A DNA stretch of 64,000 nucleotides from Streptomyces caeruleatus (GTDB lineage Bacteria > Actinomycetota > Actinomycetes > Streptomycetales > Streptomycetaceae): assembly GCF_001514235.1 (NCBI RefSeq), contig NZ_KQ948937.1, positions 2,199 to 66,198 on the forward strand, read 5' to 3'. The notes below the pieces were generated by a model. It saw only the letters and a list, made by a program, of their open reading frames with translations. It did not search any database and was not told the origin of the DNA. Positions 40,564 through 50,833 of this stretch are shown in pieces. A program made the position numbers and the translations under genes. Numbering within the stretch: the stretch's first letter is position 1; each line of letters begins with the position of its first letter.

Positions 40564-43397
40564 ACAGTCACTCCGTCGGTGACCACGCCGAAAGAGTTCA
40601 GCGGCTGCTCGGTCCAGATGACTTTTCCGGTCGTCGTGTAGCGGGTTCCCCATCGCTGGGAGAGAGCAGCGACGAGTTGCAGGCCCCGGCCGCCCTCGTC
40701 CGTTTCCAGGGCGCGGCGGATCCGGGGCGTAGTCTGGCTGCCATCGGAGACTTCGCAGATCAGGCAATCGGTGCGTAGCAGCCGCAGCCGCGCTGGGCCC
40801 TTTGCGTGACGTACGACATTCCCCACCAGTTCGCTGGCCAGCAGTTCCGTGGTCATCGCAAGGTCGTCCAGGTCCCAGGCGGAGAGCTGCTCCCGGACGT
40901 GCACCCGGGCCAGGCCCGCGGCTTGCGGGTCCGCCGGGAGCGGCCAGACGGCGACCGCGTCGGTGTCCAGGGCGTGCAGGCGGCCGACCAGAAGAGCGGC
41001 ATCGTCATCGGTCCGGTGTCCAGCGGGGAGCAAGCCGGCGGTGAGGGTGTCGCAGAGCCGCTCCTGGTCTGTGTCCTCGGCGGTGTCACTGGCCGTCTGA
41101 AGCAACTGGGCGAGCTGGGCCATGCCGTGGTCGATGTCACGGGCAGCCGACTCCACAAGACCATCGCTGAACAGGGCCAGGAGGCTGCCGTCGGGCACTG
41201 CCAGCTCGACCGTCTCGAAGGGCGGTTCGGCCACGCCCAGCGGCGGGTTCGGGGGCAGCTGAGGAAAGTACACAGTGCCGTCAGGGTGCATCACGGCTGG
41301 TGGTGGATGCCCCGCTCGGGCGAAGGAGCAGACGCGCGTGGCGGGGTCGTACAGCGCGTACAAGCAGGTGGCGTACGAGTCCTCGCCCAGGGAAACAACG
41401 ACGTCGTTGAGGTGGCCGAAGATCTCCTCAAGGGGCAGTTCGAGGTCAGCGAGAGTGTGGACGGCGGTACGCAACCGTCCCATGGTGGCCGCCTCGGACA
41501 GGCCATGTCCCATCACGTCACCGATGACGAGCGCGACCCGGCCTGCCGAGAGCGGGATGATGTCGTACCAGTCGCCGCCCACGTCCATGCTCTGTCCGGC
41601 GGGCAGGTACCGGGCGGCGGCGGTGCACGCAGGCAGCGAGGGCAGCTCGCGTGGGAGAAGTCCGCGCTGCAGTTCCTGGGCCCGGGTGTGCTCGGCGTCG
41701 TAGAGCCGGGCGCGGTCCAGAGCCTGGGAGACGAGACTGCTGACCGCGTCGAGAAGGATGCGGTCCTCGGCGGTCAGCCGACGGGTGTGGTCGAAGCTGA
41801 TCACGCAGACGCCGTACGAGCGTCCGGACATGGTCAGGGGCAGGAAGGCCCAGGACTGCTTGCCCGCTTCGGCGGGCCTGTCAGCCAGCTTCGGGTAGCG
41901 TGCGGCGTATTCCTCCGGGGACGAGATGAACAAAGGCGTGCCCGAGAGCAGCGTCTCAGCGATCGGCGTCTGTTCCGAGATCGGGAGCATTTCCAGCTGG
42001 TCGAGGAACGACCGCGAATATCCGACGGATCCGACTATGTGCGCCCGGTTGCCCTTGACGGCCTGCACCAGCAGCCCGGTGGCGCCGAACGGCGGCAGCA
42101 CCCGCCGGGCGACCGCGGCAACCACGTCCCGTGAGGTGACTGCCTTCGCCAGAGCCGCGGTCAGATCCGTCATCCGGGCGGACCGCTCCGCAGCGGCCCG
42201 CTCGGCGGCCTGGCTTTCGGACTCGCGCTGCCGCTTCTCGGTCACGTCGGTGAAATAGCAGGTGGTGCCGTCGGGGACCGGGACGACCCTGAGGTGGTAA
42301 CAGCGATCGGTGTCGTGAGCCCGAATATCGAAGCCCGTCGGCTCGGACACCGCCGCGGCCTTCTGATAGCGGTCCTTGAGGCCGGGCATGTGTCGTACGG
42401 CGGGCAGGTCCCACAGGACCCGCCCGATCAGCTCCTCCTCGGGGGAGCCAAGGATGCGCTCCCCTTCAAGGTTGACGAAGGCGATCCGCCAGTCATCAGT
42501 CACCGACAGAAAGCCGTCGCTCATGTGGCGCAGGGCGCGGATCAGCGCGTCCCGGACGGAGCCGGACGCGCTGATGTCCCACCACATGCCGACCAGCCGG
42601 ACCGGCTCACCCTCGTCATCGAGCACACACGCGCCGCGGGCATGCGTCCAGTCGTAGGTGCCGTCCGGGCGCAGAACCCGGTATTCGGCGTCGTACACCC
42701 CCCGATCACGGATCGCTTTGCGGGCCGCGGCCAGCGTCCGCGGCAGGTCGTCGGGGTGGACGACCTGCACCCAGCTTTCGATCCGAGGTACGAAGTCGGC
42801 CGCCTCCACGCTGGAGATAGCCATGGCCGCCTCGTCGTAGGTCAGCTCGCCGGTGCGGACGTTCCAGTCCCAAGAGCCGACCTGGGCCTCTCGCAGAGCC
42901 TGGTCGAGCTGCTTGCCACGCCGGCCTTCCTCAAGCGGCTGGGCAAGCGGTAGTGCCTGGCCCATCCGCTCCCCGGCCCAGGCCCCCACGGCCTTCAGGA
43001 AATCCCACTGTTCCGCGGACGGCTCCCCCTGGGCATTCCGCACGATGCTGAGTGCGCCGACCACGCGGCCGCTGCTGAAAATGGGCACAGTCGCGAAGGC
43101 CGTGTCCGGCCACAGTTCCCCGGGGGAATCAGCGAGCCCCCAGACCGCCCGGCTCGTTCGGACCGCGCGGGCCGGGGCCGTGTTCCCCTGTAGGTCGAGC
43201 GTCTCCCAGGACCGGGTGAGAGCCGGTGGCAGCCCAGCCGCCGACACAAGACTCAGGGCCGAGACCGGCACAGAGAGGTGCACCATCCCGCCGAGGCCGC
43301 TCAGCTCAGCCAGAGCTTGGTGCAGTCCCAGTTGCAGCGTTTCACTCTCGGTGACGCCCTTGTCCACAGTTGCGAGCAGACTCAGCCGGCTGTCCAT
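40560..43397 (-). CDS. multi-sensor SpoIIE-type phosphatase (GAF-PAS-PAS-GAF-PP2C-HATPase)
   Basis: The 945-residue protein has an N-terminal GAF domain (about 1-160). Next is a PAS domain with VGSWDWNVRTGELTYDEAAM and its PAC part RVLRPDGTYDWTHARG, a second PAS (SDGFLSVTDDWRIAFVNLEG) and a second GAF (about 415-580). The PP2C/SpoIIE phosphatase has SMDVGGDWYDIIPL and LVIGDVMGHGLSEAATMGRL for metal binding, plus LFSDGLVE. The HATPase_c anti-sigma-like kinase has ELVGNVVRHAKGPARL and EGGRGLQLVAAL in variant form. Such Streptomyces proteins control sigma factors through anti-anti-sigma phosphorylation in response to small ligands, redox state or light. The C-terminus touches an IS66 tail, so the last few residues may have been altered. 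Confidence 0.92.
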   Translation of the reverse strand: MDSRLSLLATVDKGVTESETLQLGLHQALAELSGLGGMVHLSVPVSALSLVSAAGLPPALTRSWETLDLQGNTAPARAVRTSRAVWGLADSPGELWPDTAFATVPIFSSGRVVGALSIVRNAQGEPSAEQWDFLKAVGAWAGERMGQALPLAQPLEEGRRGKQLDQALREAQVGSWDWNVRTGELTYDEAAMAISSVEAADFVPRIESWVQVVHPDDLPRTLAAARKAIRDRGVYDAEYRVLRPDGTYDWTHARGACVLDDEGEPVRLVGMWWDISASGSVRDALIRALRHMSDGFLSVTDDWRIAFVNLEGERILGSPEEELIGRVLWDLPAVRHMPGLKDRYQKAAAVSEPTGFDIRAHDTDRCYHLRVVPVPDGTTCYFTDVTEKRQRESESQAAERAAAERSARMTDLTAALAKAVTSRDVVAAVARRVLPPFGATGLLVQAVKGNRAHIVGSVGYSRSFLDQLEMLPISEQTPIAETLLSGTPLFISSPEEYAARYPKLADRPAEAGKQSWAFLPLTMSGRSYGVCVISFDHTRRLTAEDRILLDAVSSLVSQALDRARLYDAEHTRAQELQRGLLPRELPSLPACTAAARYLPAGQSMDVGGDWYDIIPLSAGRVALVIGDVMGHGLSEAATMGRLRTAVHTLADLELPLEEIFGHLNDVVVSLGEDSYATCLYALYDPATRVCSFARAGHPPPAVMHPDGTVYFPQLPPNPPLGVAEPPFETVELAVPDGSLLALFSDGLVESAARDIDHGMAQLAQLLQTASDTAEDTDQERLCDTLTAGLLPAGHRTDDDAALLVGRLHALDTDAVAVWPLPADPQAAGLARVHVREQLSAWDLDDLAMTTELLASELVGNVVRHAKGPARLRLLRTDCLICEVSDGSQTTPRIRRALETDEGGRGLQLVAALSQRWGTRYTTTGKVIWTEQPLNSFGVVTDGVTV

Positions 43398-43649
43398 AGC
43401 ACAATTCTACGGCCGCGTAGTTGTGATGCCTTTCACATGAAAAGGCCACCGTCTCGTGCGACCCGGACCCGGGCGCGGGTGGCAAGGCTGACATGCGGTG
43501 TGGTCCGCGGCAGAGAACCCCGCCCAGCTCTCCCTGTCGGCAACGGCTGAATTTGGGGCGTTCTCTCTTTCGCCGCTATGAAGTCCAATGTTCCGAGGTG
43601 CGCGAGTTGTTGGCGCGTCAGACCAAGCAGATGAGCGAGATCGCGCTCC

Positions 43650-43952
43650 TCGATCGAGGGTCTTGATGGCGGGGAAGCGGGCGGCGCGGATGCGTCCCTC
43701 GCCGCCGTGGGCTTCGCGGGCGGAGACCTCGCGCTGCAGGCAGGCGACCAGGTACTCGGTGTGGGTCCATGATTCGGTGCGGGCGCGTTCGGCCAGGCGC
43801 TCGGCGGCGTCCAGCAGGGCCGGGGCCTTCATGGCGCGGGCGAGGACGGCCAGGTCAGCGGCGGTCTGCTGACCGGTGCGGGCGCTGTGGCCGTCGGGCT
43901 TGCCCGCGTCGGCCGTGGGGTGCGTATGGGCGGGAGCGGTGGTGCGGGCCAT
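43650..43952 (-). pseudogene. IS21-family helper ATPase IstB, N-terminal fragment
   Basis: From ATG 43952 the frame reads AVLARAMKAPALLDAAERLA, ESWTHTEYLVACLQREVSAR and RIRAARFPAIKTL, the N-terminal domain of IstB proteins. The ATP-binding core that normally follows after KTLxDFDF is absent, and the frame runs into unrelated sequence. A GGAGG site precedes the ATG. It was formerly the second gene of the IS21 pair with the IstA remnant upstream. Confidence 0.8.
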
Positions 43953-43974
43953 CACGTGTCCTCCTTCCCGCCGC

Positions 43975-44760
43975 CGCCCTCGATGAGGGTGAACATGCGG
44001 TCGTAGGCGCCCAGCTCGCGTTGTTCGACCTCGATGCCGAGGCTGTCGGAGGGCCAGGGCGGCGGCTTCGGCGCCGGCCGCTCGGGCTGTCTGCTGGTGG
44101 ATCACCTCACCGCGCAGTTTCCGGGCCGCCGCGGCGTGCTCGGGGTCGGTCAGGCCCTGATGCCTGGCCCAGCAGTGTGTGTGAGGGCCACCAGGTCGTC
44201 GCCGCAGGTCACGGTGATCTCCTCAGTGTCGGCGTTGACCGTGACGATGTGGCCGATCGCGCGGGGGTGGACGGAGTAGTCGTTGGCGTCGACCCGGATG
44301 TAGTGGTCGCGGCCCAGGCGGGTGCGAAGCGGCCACCAGTGGGGCGGCCCGACGGGTGGGATGGCGAGCATCGACGCCCGGTCGCTCTCCCAGCGGTCGA
44401 CAGGGCGGGCGTCGATCGAGCGGTGATGCCGCCGGTTGGCGATCTGCAGCCAGGCGGTCAGCTGGGCGTTGAAGTCGTCAGGTCCGGTGAAGAGACGGCC
44501 GGGCAGGAAGCCGGTCTCCAGGTAGCCGTTCGCGCGCTCGACCAAGCCCTTCGCTTCCGGGTCCCGGGGCCCGCAGAGGTGCACCCGGATGGCGAGAAGC
44601 GTCTTCGGCACGGCTCCCCAGGCGGTCAGCAGTCGACAGTGGGCGTCGATCAGATCGCCCGCCTGCCGTGAGGGCAGCATCCGAGCCGTGATCACCCGCG
44701 AGTAACCGGACACGAGCAGCACCGGCGGGCGCCCGCTCTGGCCCGTAACGCATCCAACGA
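43975..44760 (-). pseudogene. IS21-family transposase IstA, C-terminal remnant
   Basis: The minus-strand frame contains the later integrase core (SGYSRVITARMLPSRQAGDL, DPEAKGLVERANGYLETGFL with the catalytic Glu) and the C-terminal part HYIRVDANDYSVHPRAIGHI. A frameshift near 44150 separates it from HQGLTDPEHAAAARKLRGEV at the end. The N-terminal HTH and first catalytic Asp are missing. Confidence 0.8.
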
Positions 44761-44920
44761 CACGTACGCGGCCTTGGAAGAAACTTATTTGGCGTGATGG
44801 TGGCGTGCGGGGGCGAGCGGGACGCTTGGACCGAGTCGGTCCTTGCTCCGTCGGCCACCGGCCCTCCGGAGGCCACCGGTACACCCGGCGCATCAATGCG
44901 GTGCTGCTCCAGGCGTGCCG

Positions 44921-46288
44921 TCATAGGGGTAACGGTTCGAGTTCGGAGTGGAAGTGGCGGAGGACCGGGCTCGACCGGACCAGGCGATAGCCGGGGATCT
45001 TGTCCCTGTTCTTCGCGGTCCTCGCCAGGACTTCGCCGACATGATTCAAGTGGCTGAGCGTGTACGTCCTGCGGGGGAGGGCCAGTCGCAGGAGCTCAAA
45101 GGGGGCTGTGGTGACCGGGTCTCCGTTCTCGTCTTCCTTGCCGAGGTAGAGGGAGCCCAGTTCGACGGAGCGGATGCCGCCCTCCAAGTACAGCTGGCAG
45201 GCGAGGGCGTGGCCGGGAAAGCGGTGCGGCGCGATGTGGGGCAGGAGACGGCCGGCGTTGAGATAGATCGCGTGCAGGCCGGGTGGTTCGAGGATGCTGA
45301 TGCCTGCGTTGCGGGCCAGGCAGGCGAGGTGACGGGCTGCCTCGGCTCGGGACCGGAGGTAGTGGGGATCGGTCACCTCGGCCAGGCCCTGGGCGATCAT
45401 GTCCAGGTCTCGGCCGGCAAGTCCGCCGTACGTGGGGAATCCCTCGGTGGCGACGAGTAGCAGCCGGCATCGTTCGGTGAGCGCGGGGTCGCGCAGGCCC
45501 AGGAACCCGCCGATGTGCACGATTCCGTCTTTCTTGGCGCTCATCAGGCAGCCGTCGGCCAGACGGAAGGCCTCTTCGGCGACCTCGCGCGGGCTGACCC
45601 CCTGGTAAGCGGGCTCATGCCGGGTGACCAGCCAGGCGTTTTCGGCAAAGCGTGCGGCGTCCAGGAAGAGGGGGACTTCGTGTTCTCGGCACAGCGCGGC
45701 GGCGCGGGCGAGGTTGTCCATGGAGACGGGCTGGCCGCCTCCGCCGTTGTTCGTCAGCGTCATGATCACCATGGCGATACGGGAAGCGTCCGGGCCGCAC
45801 AGGGCGTCTTTGAGCCGCTGCAGGTCGATGTTGCCCTTGAACGGCTCGTCGCTGTCGAGGTCCTGCGCTTGCGAGCAGGGCAGGTCCACGGCCTGGCCGC
45901 CGCTCAATTCCACATTCGCGCGGGTGGTGTCGAAGTGGGTGTTGCTGAGCGTGATTCCACCGGGGCCGAGCAGCGTGGAGAAAAGGATGCGTTCTGCCGC
46001 CCGGCCCTGGTGGACCGGGAGGATGTGGGGATAGGACGTCAGCTCGCGCACGACCTCCTGGAAGCGGTAGAAGGACCGTGAGCCGGCATAGGACTCGTCA
46101 CCGGCCATGCCCGCGGCCCACTGCGCTGCTGAGAGAGCACCTGTCCCCGAGTCGGTGAGCAAGTCGATCGTGATCTCATCGGCGCGCAGGGCGAAGAGGT
46201 TGTAGTGCACGCGCTGCAACGCTGTTTCCCGCTGTGCGCGTGTGGTCATCGGAAGGGGCTCGACGGCCTTGATCCTGTACGGCTCCAT
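44921..46288 (-). CDS. tnaA: tryptophanase (PLP-dependent beta-eliminating lyase)
   Basis: The 455-residue protein has the tryptophanase/tyrosine phenol-lyase signature: TIDLLTDSGTGALSAAQWAA, GSRSFYRF, PVHQGRAAERILFS and LDAARFAENA. The PLP lysine lies in SAKKDG (about Lys 253), and EGFPTYGGLAGRDLDM follows. The substrate-side segment GGIRSVELGSLYLG is closer to tryptophanase (GIRAVEIGSFLLG) than to tyrosine phenol-lyase, so indole release from tryptophan is the likely reaction. ATG 46288 follows AGGAG at ten bases; the frame is open further up without family similarity. It lies 65 bases downstream of an aromatic prenyltransferase, which would use the indole. Such pairs are known for prenylindole formation in Streptomyces. 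Confidence 0.88.
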   Translation of the reverse strand: MEPYRIKAVEPLPMTTRAQRETALQRVHYNLFALRADEITIDLLTDSGTGALSAAQWAAGMAGDESYAGSRSFYRFQEVVRELTSYPHILPVHQGRAAERILFSTLLGPGGITLSNTHFDTTRANVELSGGQAVDLPCSQAQDLDSDEPFKGNIDLQRLKDALCGPDASRIAMVIMTLTNNGGGGQPVSMDNLARAAALCREHEVPLFLDAARFAENAWLVTRHEPAYQGVSPREVAEEAFRLADGCLMSAKKDGIVHIGGFLGLRDPALTERCRLLLVATEGFPTYGGLAGRDLDMIAQGLAEVTDPHYLRSRAEAARHLACLARNAGISILEPPGLHAIYLNAGRLLPHIAPHRFPGHALACQLYLEGGIRSVELGSLYLGKEDENGDPVTTAPFELLRLALPRRTYTLSHLNHVGEVLARTAKNRDKIPGYRLVRSSPVLRHFHSELEPLPL

Positions 46289-46353
46289 GAGGACTGTTCT
46301 CCTGGTGGGCGCGGGGCGAGTTCCAGGCATCCGGTGTCGCGACGGCAGGTCGG

Positions 46354-47523
46354 TCACCGCCGGTCGGCATCGGCAAGCGGGGGCGTCGGCTCGTGGGGTG
46401 GCCGGACTTCGTAGGCCTCGGGTGAGAGATAGACCGTCAGCCGAGGCGGCAGCCGCATGCTCTGGACGAGCGAGACGTACGAGATCAGTCCCACCCCATC
46501 AGTCGGGCTGCGGTGCGTCATGGCGGCCAACGCACGGTCAAGGGCACCGGTGCCCATGCCGTAGCGCCGCAGGACGGTTGCGGCCCGGTTCCGGGTCACC
46601 CGGTCGTCCTTGGCGTAGTCACGCACCGGCAGGTGCAAGGTGTAACCACTGGGACGCTCCATGTCCCACTCCGTGAAGGACAGGCAGGAGACCAGCGGCC
46701 GGAGGTCGAAGAACTCGGTGTCGCCGACCGTGCGGCAGAACTCCCCCAACTGTTGTGTGCAGCCGCCTGGCAGCAGGCGGGAAACGGCCTGTGCGCCGCT
46801 CACGGAGAAGCCGTGGTGGGCGATGTAGACCTTCACCCGCCGTGTCTGCCAGTCCCCCACATCGAGGGCAAAGAACAAAAGCTCGTCGCTATCGGGCCCA
46901 CGGGACGTGGCATGCTCCAGCAGCGCCGGCCAGGCCCGGCCGAATCCGAACCGGGTCAACGCCTCCTCGGTGACCTGTGCGGACAGACCGCGGCCGTGGC
47001 ACGCCGGGTTGACGTAGACCTTGATGCCGGGCGCCCGGTCCTTGCGCAGATCCATCGCGCACCACAAGGCGAACGGCCCCTGGGCGCTGGCTGGGAAGAA
47101 CAGGTCGTCCACCCGGTCCACCGGCTCGGTCGAGAAACTCCAGCGTTTGGCCATCGCCTCAAGAGCCCGTCGGCCCACGCGTGCGCTCTCGGCGAAGGAG
47201 GCCGCGGCGCACCCGGGCTCGACCACGACTCGCACGGTCGGGGCGGCTCCTATGGGGAACGAGACGGAGAGCTCGGCCGGAGAGTGGTCGTCGGACACGA
47301 AGGACGGCGACGGCGGGCCAGCGGCCAGCGGACGTTGTGCCGAAGGGCCCAGCAGATCGAGCAGTGATCGCGTGGAACCGCCGTCGGGCGGGCTGATTCC
47401 CACGGCGCCGCACACCCCGGACAGTTGGCGACTCAGGTGCTCGCCCAAGGTGACCGCCGGCCGAGACAGTACGGCCGCTACCCGGGACGAGGAGTTCAGC
47501 TGTGAGGGACCGGTTGACGACAA
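46354..47523 (-). CDS. indole prenyltransferase (DMATS/ABBA type)
   Basis: The 389-residue protein belongs to the bacterial DMATS family. It has VVEPGCAAASFAESARVGRR, APGIKVYVNPACHGRG with the prenyl-diphosphate binding Lys and Tyr, RRVKVYIAHHGFSVSG, SCLSFTEWDME, PSGYTLHLPVRDYAKDD and LPPRLTVYLSPEAYEV. The repeated KVY-type strands carry the basic/tyrosine shield for dimethylallyl diphosphate. It transfers a prenyl group to an aromatic carbon, probably of indole or tryptophan given the adjacent tryptophanase. The ring position cannot be read from the sequence. The TTG start at 47523 has GGAG six bases before it, and I find no better start. It is divergent from the SARP gene. Confidence 0.87.
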   Translation of the reverse strand: MSSTGPSQLNSSSRVAAVLSRPAVTLGEHLSRQLSGVCGAVGISPPDGGSTRSLLDLLGPSAQRPLAAGPPSPSFVSDDHSPAELSVSFPIGAAPTVRVVVEPGCAAASFAESARVGRRALEAMAKRWSFSTEPVDRVDDLFFPASAQGPFALWCAMDLRKDRAPGIKVYVNPACHGRGLSAQVTEEALTRFGFGRAWPALLEHATSRGPDSDELLFFALDVGDWQTRRVKVYIAHHGFSVSGAQAVSRLLPGGCTQQLGEFCRTVGDTEFFDLRPLVSCLSFTEWDMERPSGYTLHLPVRDYAKDDRVTRNRAATVLRRYGMGTGALDRALAAMTHRSPTDGVGLISYVSLVQSMRLPPRLTVYLSPEAYEVRPPHEPTPPLADADRR

Positions 47524-47685
47524 TGCGGGCTCCAGAGACTTGCGCCGTCGGGACGGGCCTCACCTTCCCAGGCTCCGCCGTCGCCCCGGTCACCTCCCGG
47601 TCGCGCGGCGATTACGTGTAGTCGCGTCCTGGTCACGCCGTGTCGTATGCTCGCGGAACCCGGGGAATGGATCGCCGAGGGAGCA

Positions 47686-50619
47686 GTGAGCGCACGGTAC
47701 GAATTCAAGATCCTGGGACCGCTGGAAGTCCGGCGTGACGGGCACCCGGTGGGCATCGGCGCGGCCAAACTCCGGCTGTTGCTCGCCGCGTTGCTGGCCG
47801 AGGCCAACCAAGTGGTCACCGTGGAACGGCTGACAAGCCGACTGTGGGGCGACCAGCCTCCAAAGGGGGCCCGCAACACTCTCCAGAACTACGTACTGCG
47901 CCTGCGCCGTGTTCTCGACTGCCCCGCAGACGGCACCCCGGTGCGCACCCACCCTCGCGGCTATGTGATCAAGGTCGATCCGGACGCACTGGACCTGCAC
48001 TGTTTCACCGTCCTCGCCCTCCAGGGCCGCACCGCGCTGAAGGAGGGGATGGCGGCGAGCGCGGCACAGATGTTGCGCGAGGCACTGGCACTGTGGCGCG
48101 GCGAACCGCTCTCCGATCTCCCCGCGGACCTCCTCCACGACGTCGTGCCGGCGTTGAATGAACAGCGTCTGGACGCCCTGGAGCTGAGGATCGACGCCGA
48201 CCTCGTGCTGGGCCGGGCCTGTGACGTCCTGCCGGAACTGCGCGCACTCATCGGGGCCCACCCCCTGCGCGAACGTTTCTGGGCCCAGCGGATGCTTGCG
48301 CTCGCCCGCTGCGAGAGGCAGGGAGAAGCGCTGGAGTGTTACCGCGAGGTCGCCCGACTGCTGGCCGACGAACTGGGGGTCACCCCGGGGACGGAGCTCA
48401 GGAGACTGCATCAGCGGTTGCTTGCCGCCGGCCCGGATCTGAGTGAAGCACCTGACAACGCGGTGGCGCGTCCTCGTGGAGCGGGGAACCTGCCGATCGA
48501 AATGACCACGTTCATCGGCCGTGAAGTACAACTGGCTGAGGTGCGCGCCCTGCTGGCATCCGCCCGGGTGGTCACACTCACCGGTGTCGGCGGCGTCGGC
48601 AAGACCCGGCTCGCGCTGCGGGCGGCGGCGGAGCTGGAGCCGGCGTTTGCGGACGGTGTCCGGCTCGCGGACCTCGCGCCCCTGACCGATCCCGAACTTC
48701 TCGGCCGGGCCGTCGCCGAAGCCCTCGGGCTGCGTGACCATTCCGCTCGGCCCGCCGTGGACACCATCCTGGATCACCTGCGCGACCGGCGGCTCCTGGT
48801 CGTCCTCGACAACTGTGAGCATCTGGTCGACGACGTCGCGACCCTGGTCCTGAGGATGGCACGGGTGGCCCCCGGACTGCGTGTACTGGCCACCAGCAGA
48901 CAGCGACTGGGGATTCCGGGCGAACACGTCCTGACGGTGCCCTCACTCACCGTCCCCGACGCAGACTCCCCCTCGCTGATCCAGAGGGCTGACGGTGCGC
49001 TCTCCGTCGAGGACGGCACAGCGGAGCATTCCGAGGCCGTCCGGCTGTTCGTGGATCGTGCCGTCGCCGCTGCCCCGGCGTTCCGGATCGCCTCCCGCAA
49101 CCGTGGTGCGATCGCCCAGTTGTGCCGACGGCTGGACGGGATTCCGCTCGCCATCGAACTGGCGGCGGTACGTCTGAGCACGATGACGGTCGACGAGATC
49201 CTGGAACGCCTCGACGACAGGTTCCGTCTGCTGTCCGTACCGTACGGGCACCCCGTTACCCGCTACCAGCACACTCTGCGCGGTGTGGTCGACTGGAGCT
49301 ACGACCTGTGCACACAGCAGGAGCAGTTGCTCTGGAGCCGTCTGTCGGTGTTCTCCGGCGGCTTCGATCTGGAGGCAGCCGAGGCGGTGTGCGGGGGAGA
49401 GGGCATCGCCCGTGAGGATGTGCTGAACCTGCTTGCCGGGCTGGTGAACAAGTCGATCGTGGCGGTGAACAGTTCGGGCGACCGCGCCCGGTACGGCCTA
49501 CTCGAAACCATTCGCCAGTACGGTCAGCAACGGCTCCGCGAACAGGACGGCGCAACAAAGCTCCGTCTCCAGCACAGCGACTACTACCGGATGATGGCCG
49601 TGCGCGCCGGCGACGAGTGGTGCGGACCGAGGGAAGCTGACTGGCTGATCCGGCTACGGACCGAACTTCCCAACTTCCGGACCGCGCTGGACTTCTGCAC
49701 CACGCGCCGTGACCGCGTGGACGCGGGTCTCGAGATCGCCGTCAATCTCGCTCGCACCCGGTGCTGGTTCTTCAACAGTACGTTGGGCGAGGGGCGGCAC
49801 TGGCTGGAGCGCCTCCTCGGCCTGAACACCGACGCACCGCAGTCCCTGATCGCGGGAGGGCTGGCGATGAAGGCATGGATCGCACTGTGCCAGGGAGACA
49901 ACCCCTCCGCCGAGGCGTTTCTGATCGAATGCCGGACCATGGCGAGCGAACTCCCCGACGGTGCGGTGGCTCCGCCGGTGACCTTCATCGAAGGCGCTCA
50001 CGCCATGCTCGTCCGGGGCGACCCGTGCTCCGCCGCTCTTCTGACCGAGGCGCGGGACCAGTTCCGCGCGGCGGGCCAGCGAGGTGACGCTCATATGGCC
50101 ACGATGCTCTGGGCCATGGCCGAGGCATTCCTCGGCGACCGCGCCTCAGCCCGCGCGGCCCTCGACGCGTATGTCGTGGAGGCCGCGGAGAGCGGTGCCG
50201 AGTGGGCCCGCACCTGGGCCCAGTGGTGCACAGGACTGTTCGAGCTTCGACACGGCACGGCAGACCAGTCCCCGGCCCACCTGCGCGAAGCGCTGGGCCA
50301 GCAATGGGCCATCGGCGACAGCTGGGGCCCGGTCTGGGGTGCCGAGACGCTGGCTTGGGCCATGGCAGCCACCGGCCACCATGCACAGTCGGCACGGCTT
50401 CTGGGCGCTGCCCATCGCCTGCGGCAGGACACAGGAGTCGCTCTCATCGGACTGCGTCCGTTCCACGACGCCCACGCCGCCACCGAACAGCAGGTACGCC
50501 AGGCCCTGGGCACCCGGGAATACGAGGCGGCATGGTCCCAGGGTGTATCCGCCCAGGACGGTGTGCGGCTCGCCCTGGGCGCACCGGATCACGGAGCCCT
50601 TCGGGGCGACTCGCTGTAG
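47686..50619 (+). CDS. large SARP-family regulator (wHTH-BTAD-NB-ARC-helical repeats)
   Basis: The protein has about 977 residues. It opens with the OmpR-like winged helix of SARPs (YEFKILGPLEVRRDGHPVGI, VERLTSRLWGDQPPKGARNT). The BTAD region (LREALALWRGEPLSDLPADL to ELGVTPGTELRRLHQRLLA) follows. An NTPase has its P-loop GVGGVGKTRLALRA near 298-312, VVLDNCEHLVDDV, and GIPLAIELAAVRLSTMT. The C-terminal third is helical repeats. AfsR/LAL-like members of this size activate biosynthetic genes when the NTPase part senses a signal. GTG 47686 has GAGG five bases away, and ATG 47647 is possible. It is divergent from the prenyltransferase and also borders the nonribosomal cluster, so it may control either. 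Confidence 0.9.
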   Translation: MSARYEFKILGPLEVRRDGHPVGIGAAKLRLLLAALLAEANQVVTVERLTSRLWGDQPPKGARNTLQNYVLRLRRVLDCPADGTPVRTHPRGYVIKVDPDALDLHCFTVLALQGRTALKEGMAASAAQMLREALALWRGEPLSDLPADLLHDVVPALNEQRLDALELRIDADLVLGRACDVLPELRALIGAHPLRERFWAQRMLALARCERQGEALECYREVARLLADELGVTPGTELRRLHQRLLAAGPDLSEAPDNAVARPRGAGNLPIEMTTFIGREVQLAEVRALLASARVVTLTGVGGVGKTRLALRAAAELEPAFADGVRLADLAPLTDPELLGRAVAEALGLRDHSARPAVDTILDHLRDRRLLVVLDNCEHLVDDVATLVLRMARVAPGLRVLATSRQRLGIPGEHVLTVPSLTVPDADSPSLIQRADGALSVEDGTAEHSEAVRLFVDRAVAAAPAFRIASRNRGAIAQLCRRLDGIPLAIELAAVRLSTMTVDEILERLDDRFRLLSVPYGHPVTRYQHTLRGVVDWSYDLCTQQEQLLWSRLSVFSGGFDLEAAEAVCGGEGIAREDVLNLLAGLVNKSIVAVNSSGDRARYGLLETIRQYGQQRLREQDGATKLRLQHSDYYRMMAVRAGDEWCGPREADWLIRLRTELPNFRTALDFCTTRRDRVDAGLEIAVNLARTRCWFFNSTLGEGRHWLERLLGLNTDAPQSLIAGGLAMKAWIALCQGDNPSAEAFLIECRTMASELPDGAVAPPVTFIEGAHAMLVRGDPCSAALLTEARDQFRAAGQRGDAHMATMLWAMAEAFLGDRASARAALDAYVVEAAESGAEWARTWAQWCTGLFELRHGTADQSPAHLREALGQQWAIGDSWGPVWGAETLAWAMAATGHHAQSARLLGAAHRLRQDTGVALIGLRPFHDAHAATEQQVRQALGTREYEAAWSQGVSAQDGVRLALGAPDHGALRGDSL

Positions 50620-50833
50620 CAGGCACCGAGAGAGAAGAGGCAGGCCGTCGACGCCGAGGCCGATGCCAAGGTCGCCTCGAATCGAACGCGGCCGTGTCAG
50701 GCCGTCCGTTCCCTCAGCCCCTCGTCCACTACGGCCAGAAGCGGATGACGACGAGCAGCATGCAGGCCCTCGGCGGCGCGGACGACGTCATTTCTGCTTC
50801 CTTGCCTCTCCGGTCGAGGCCGGGGGCACGTCG

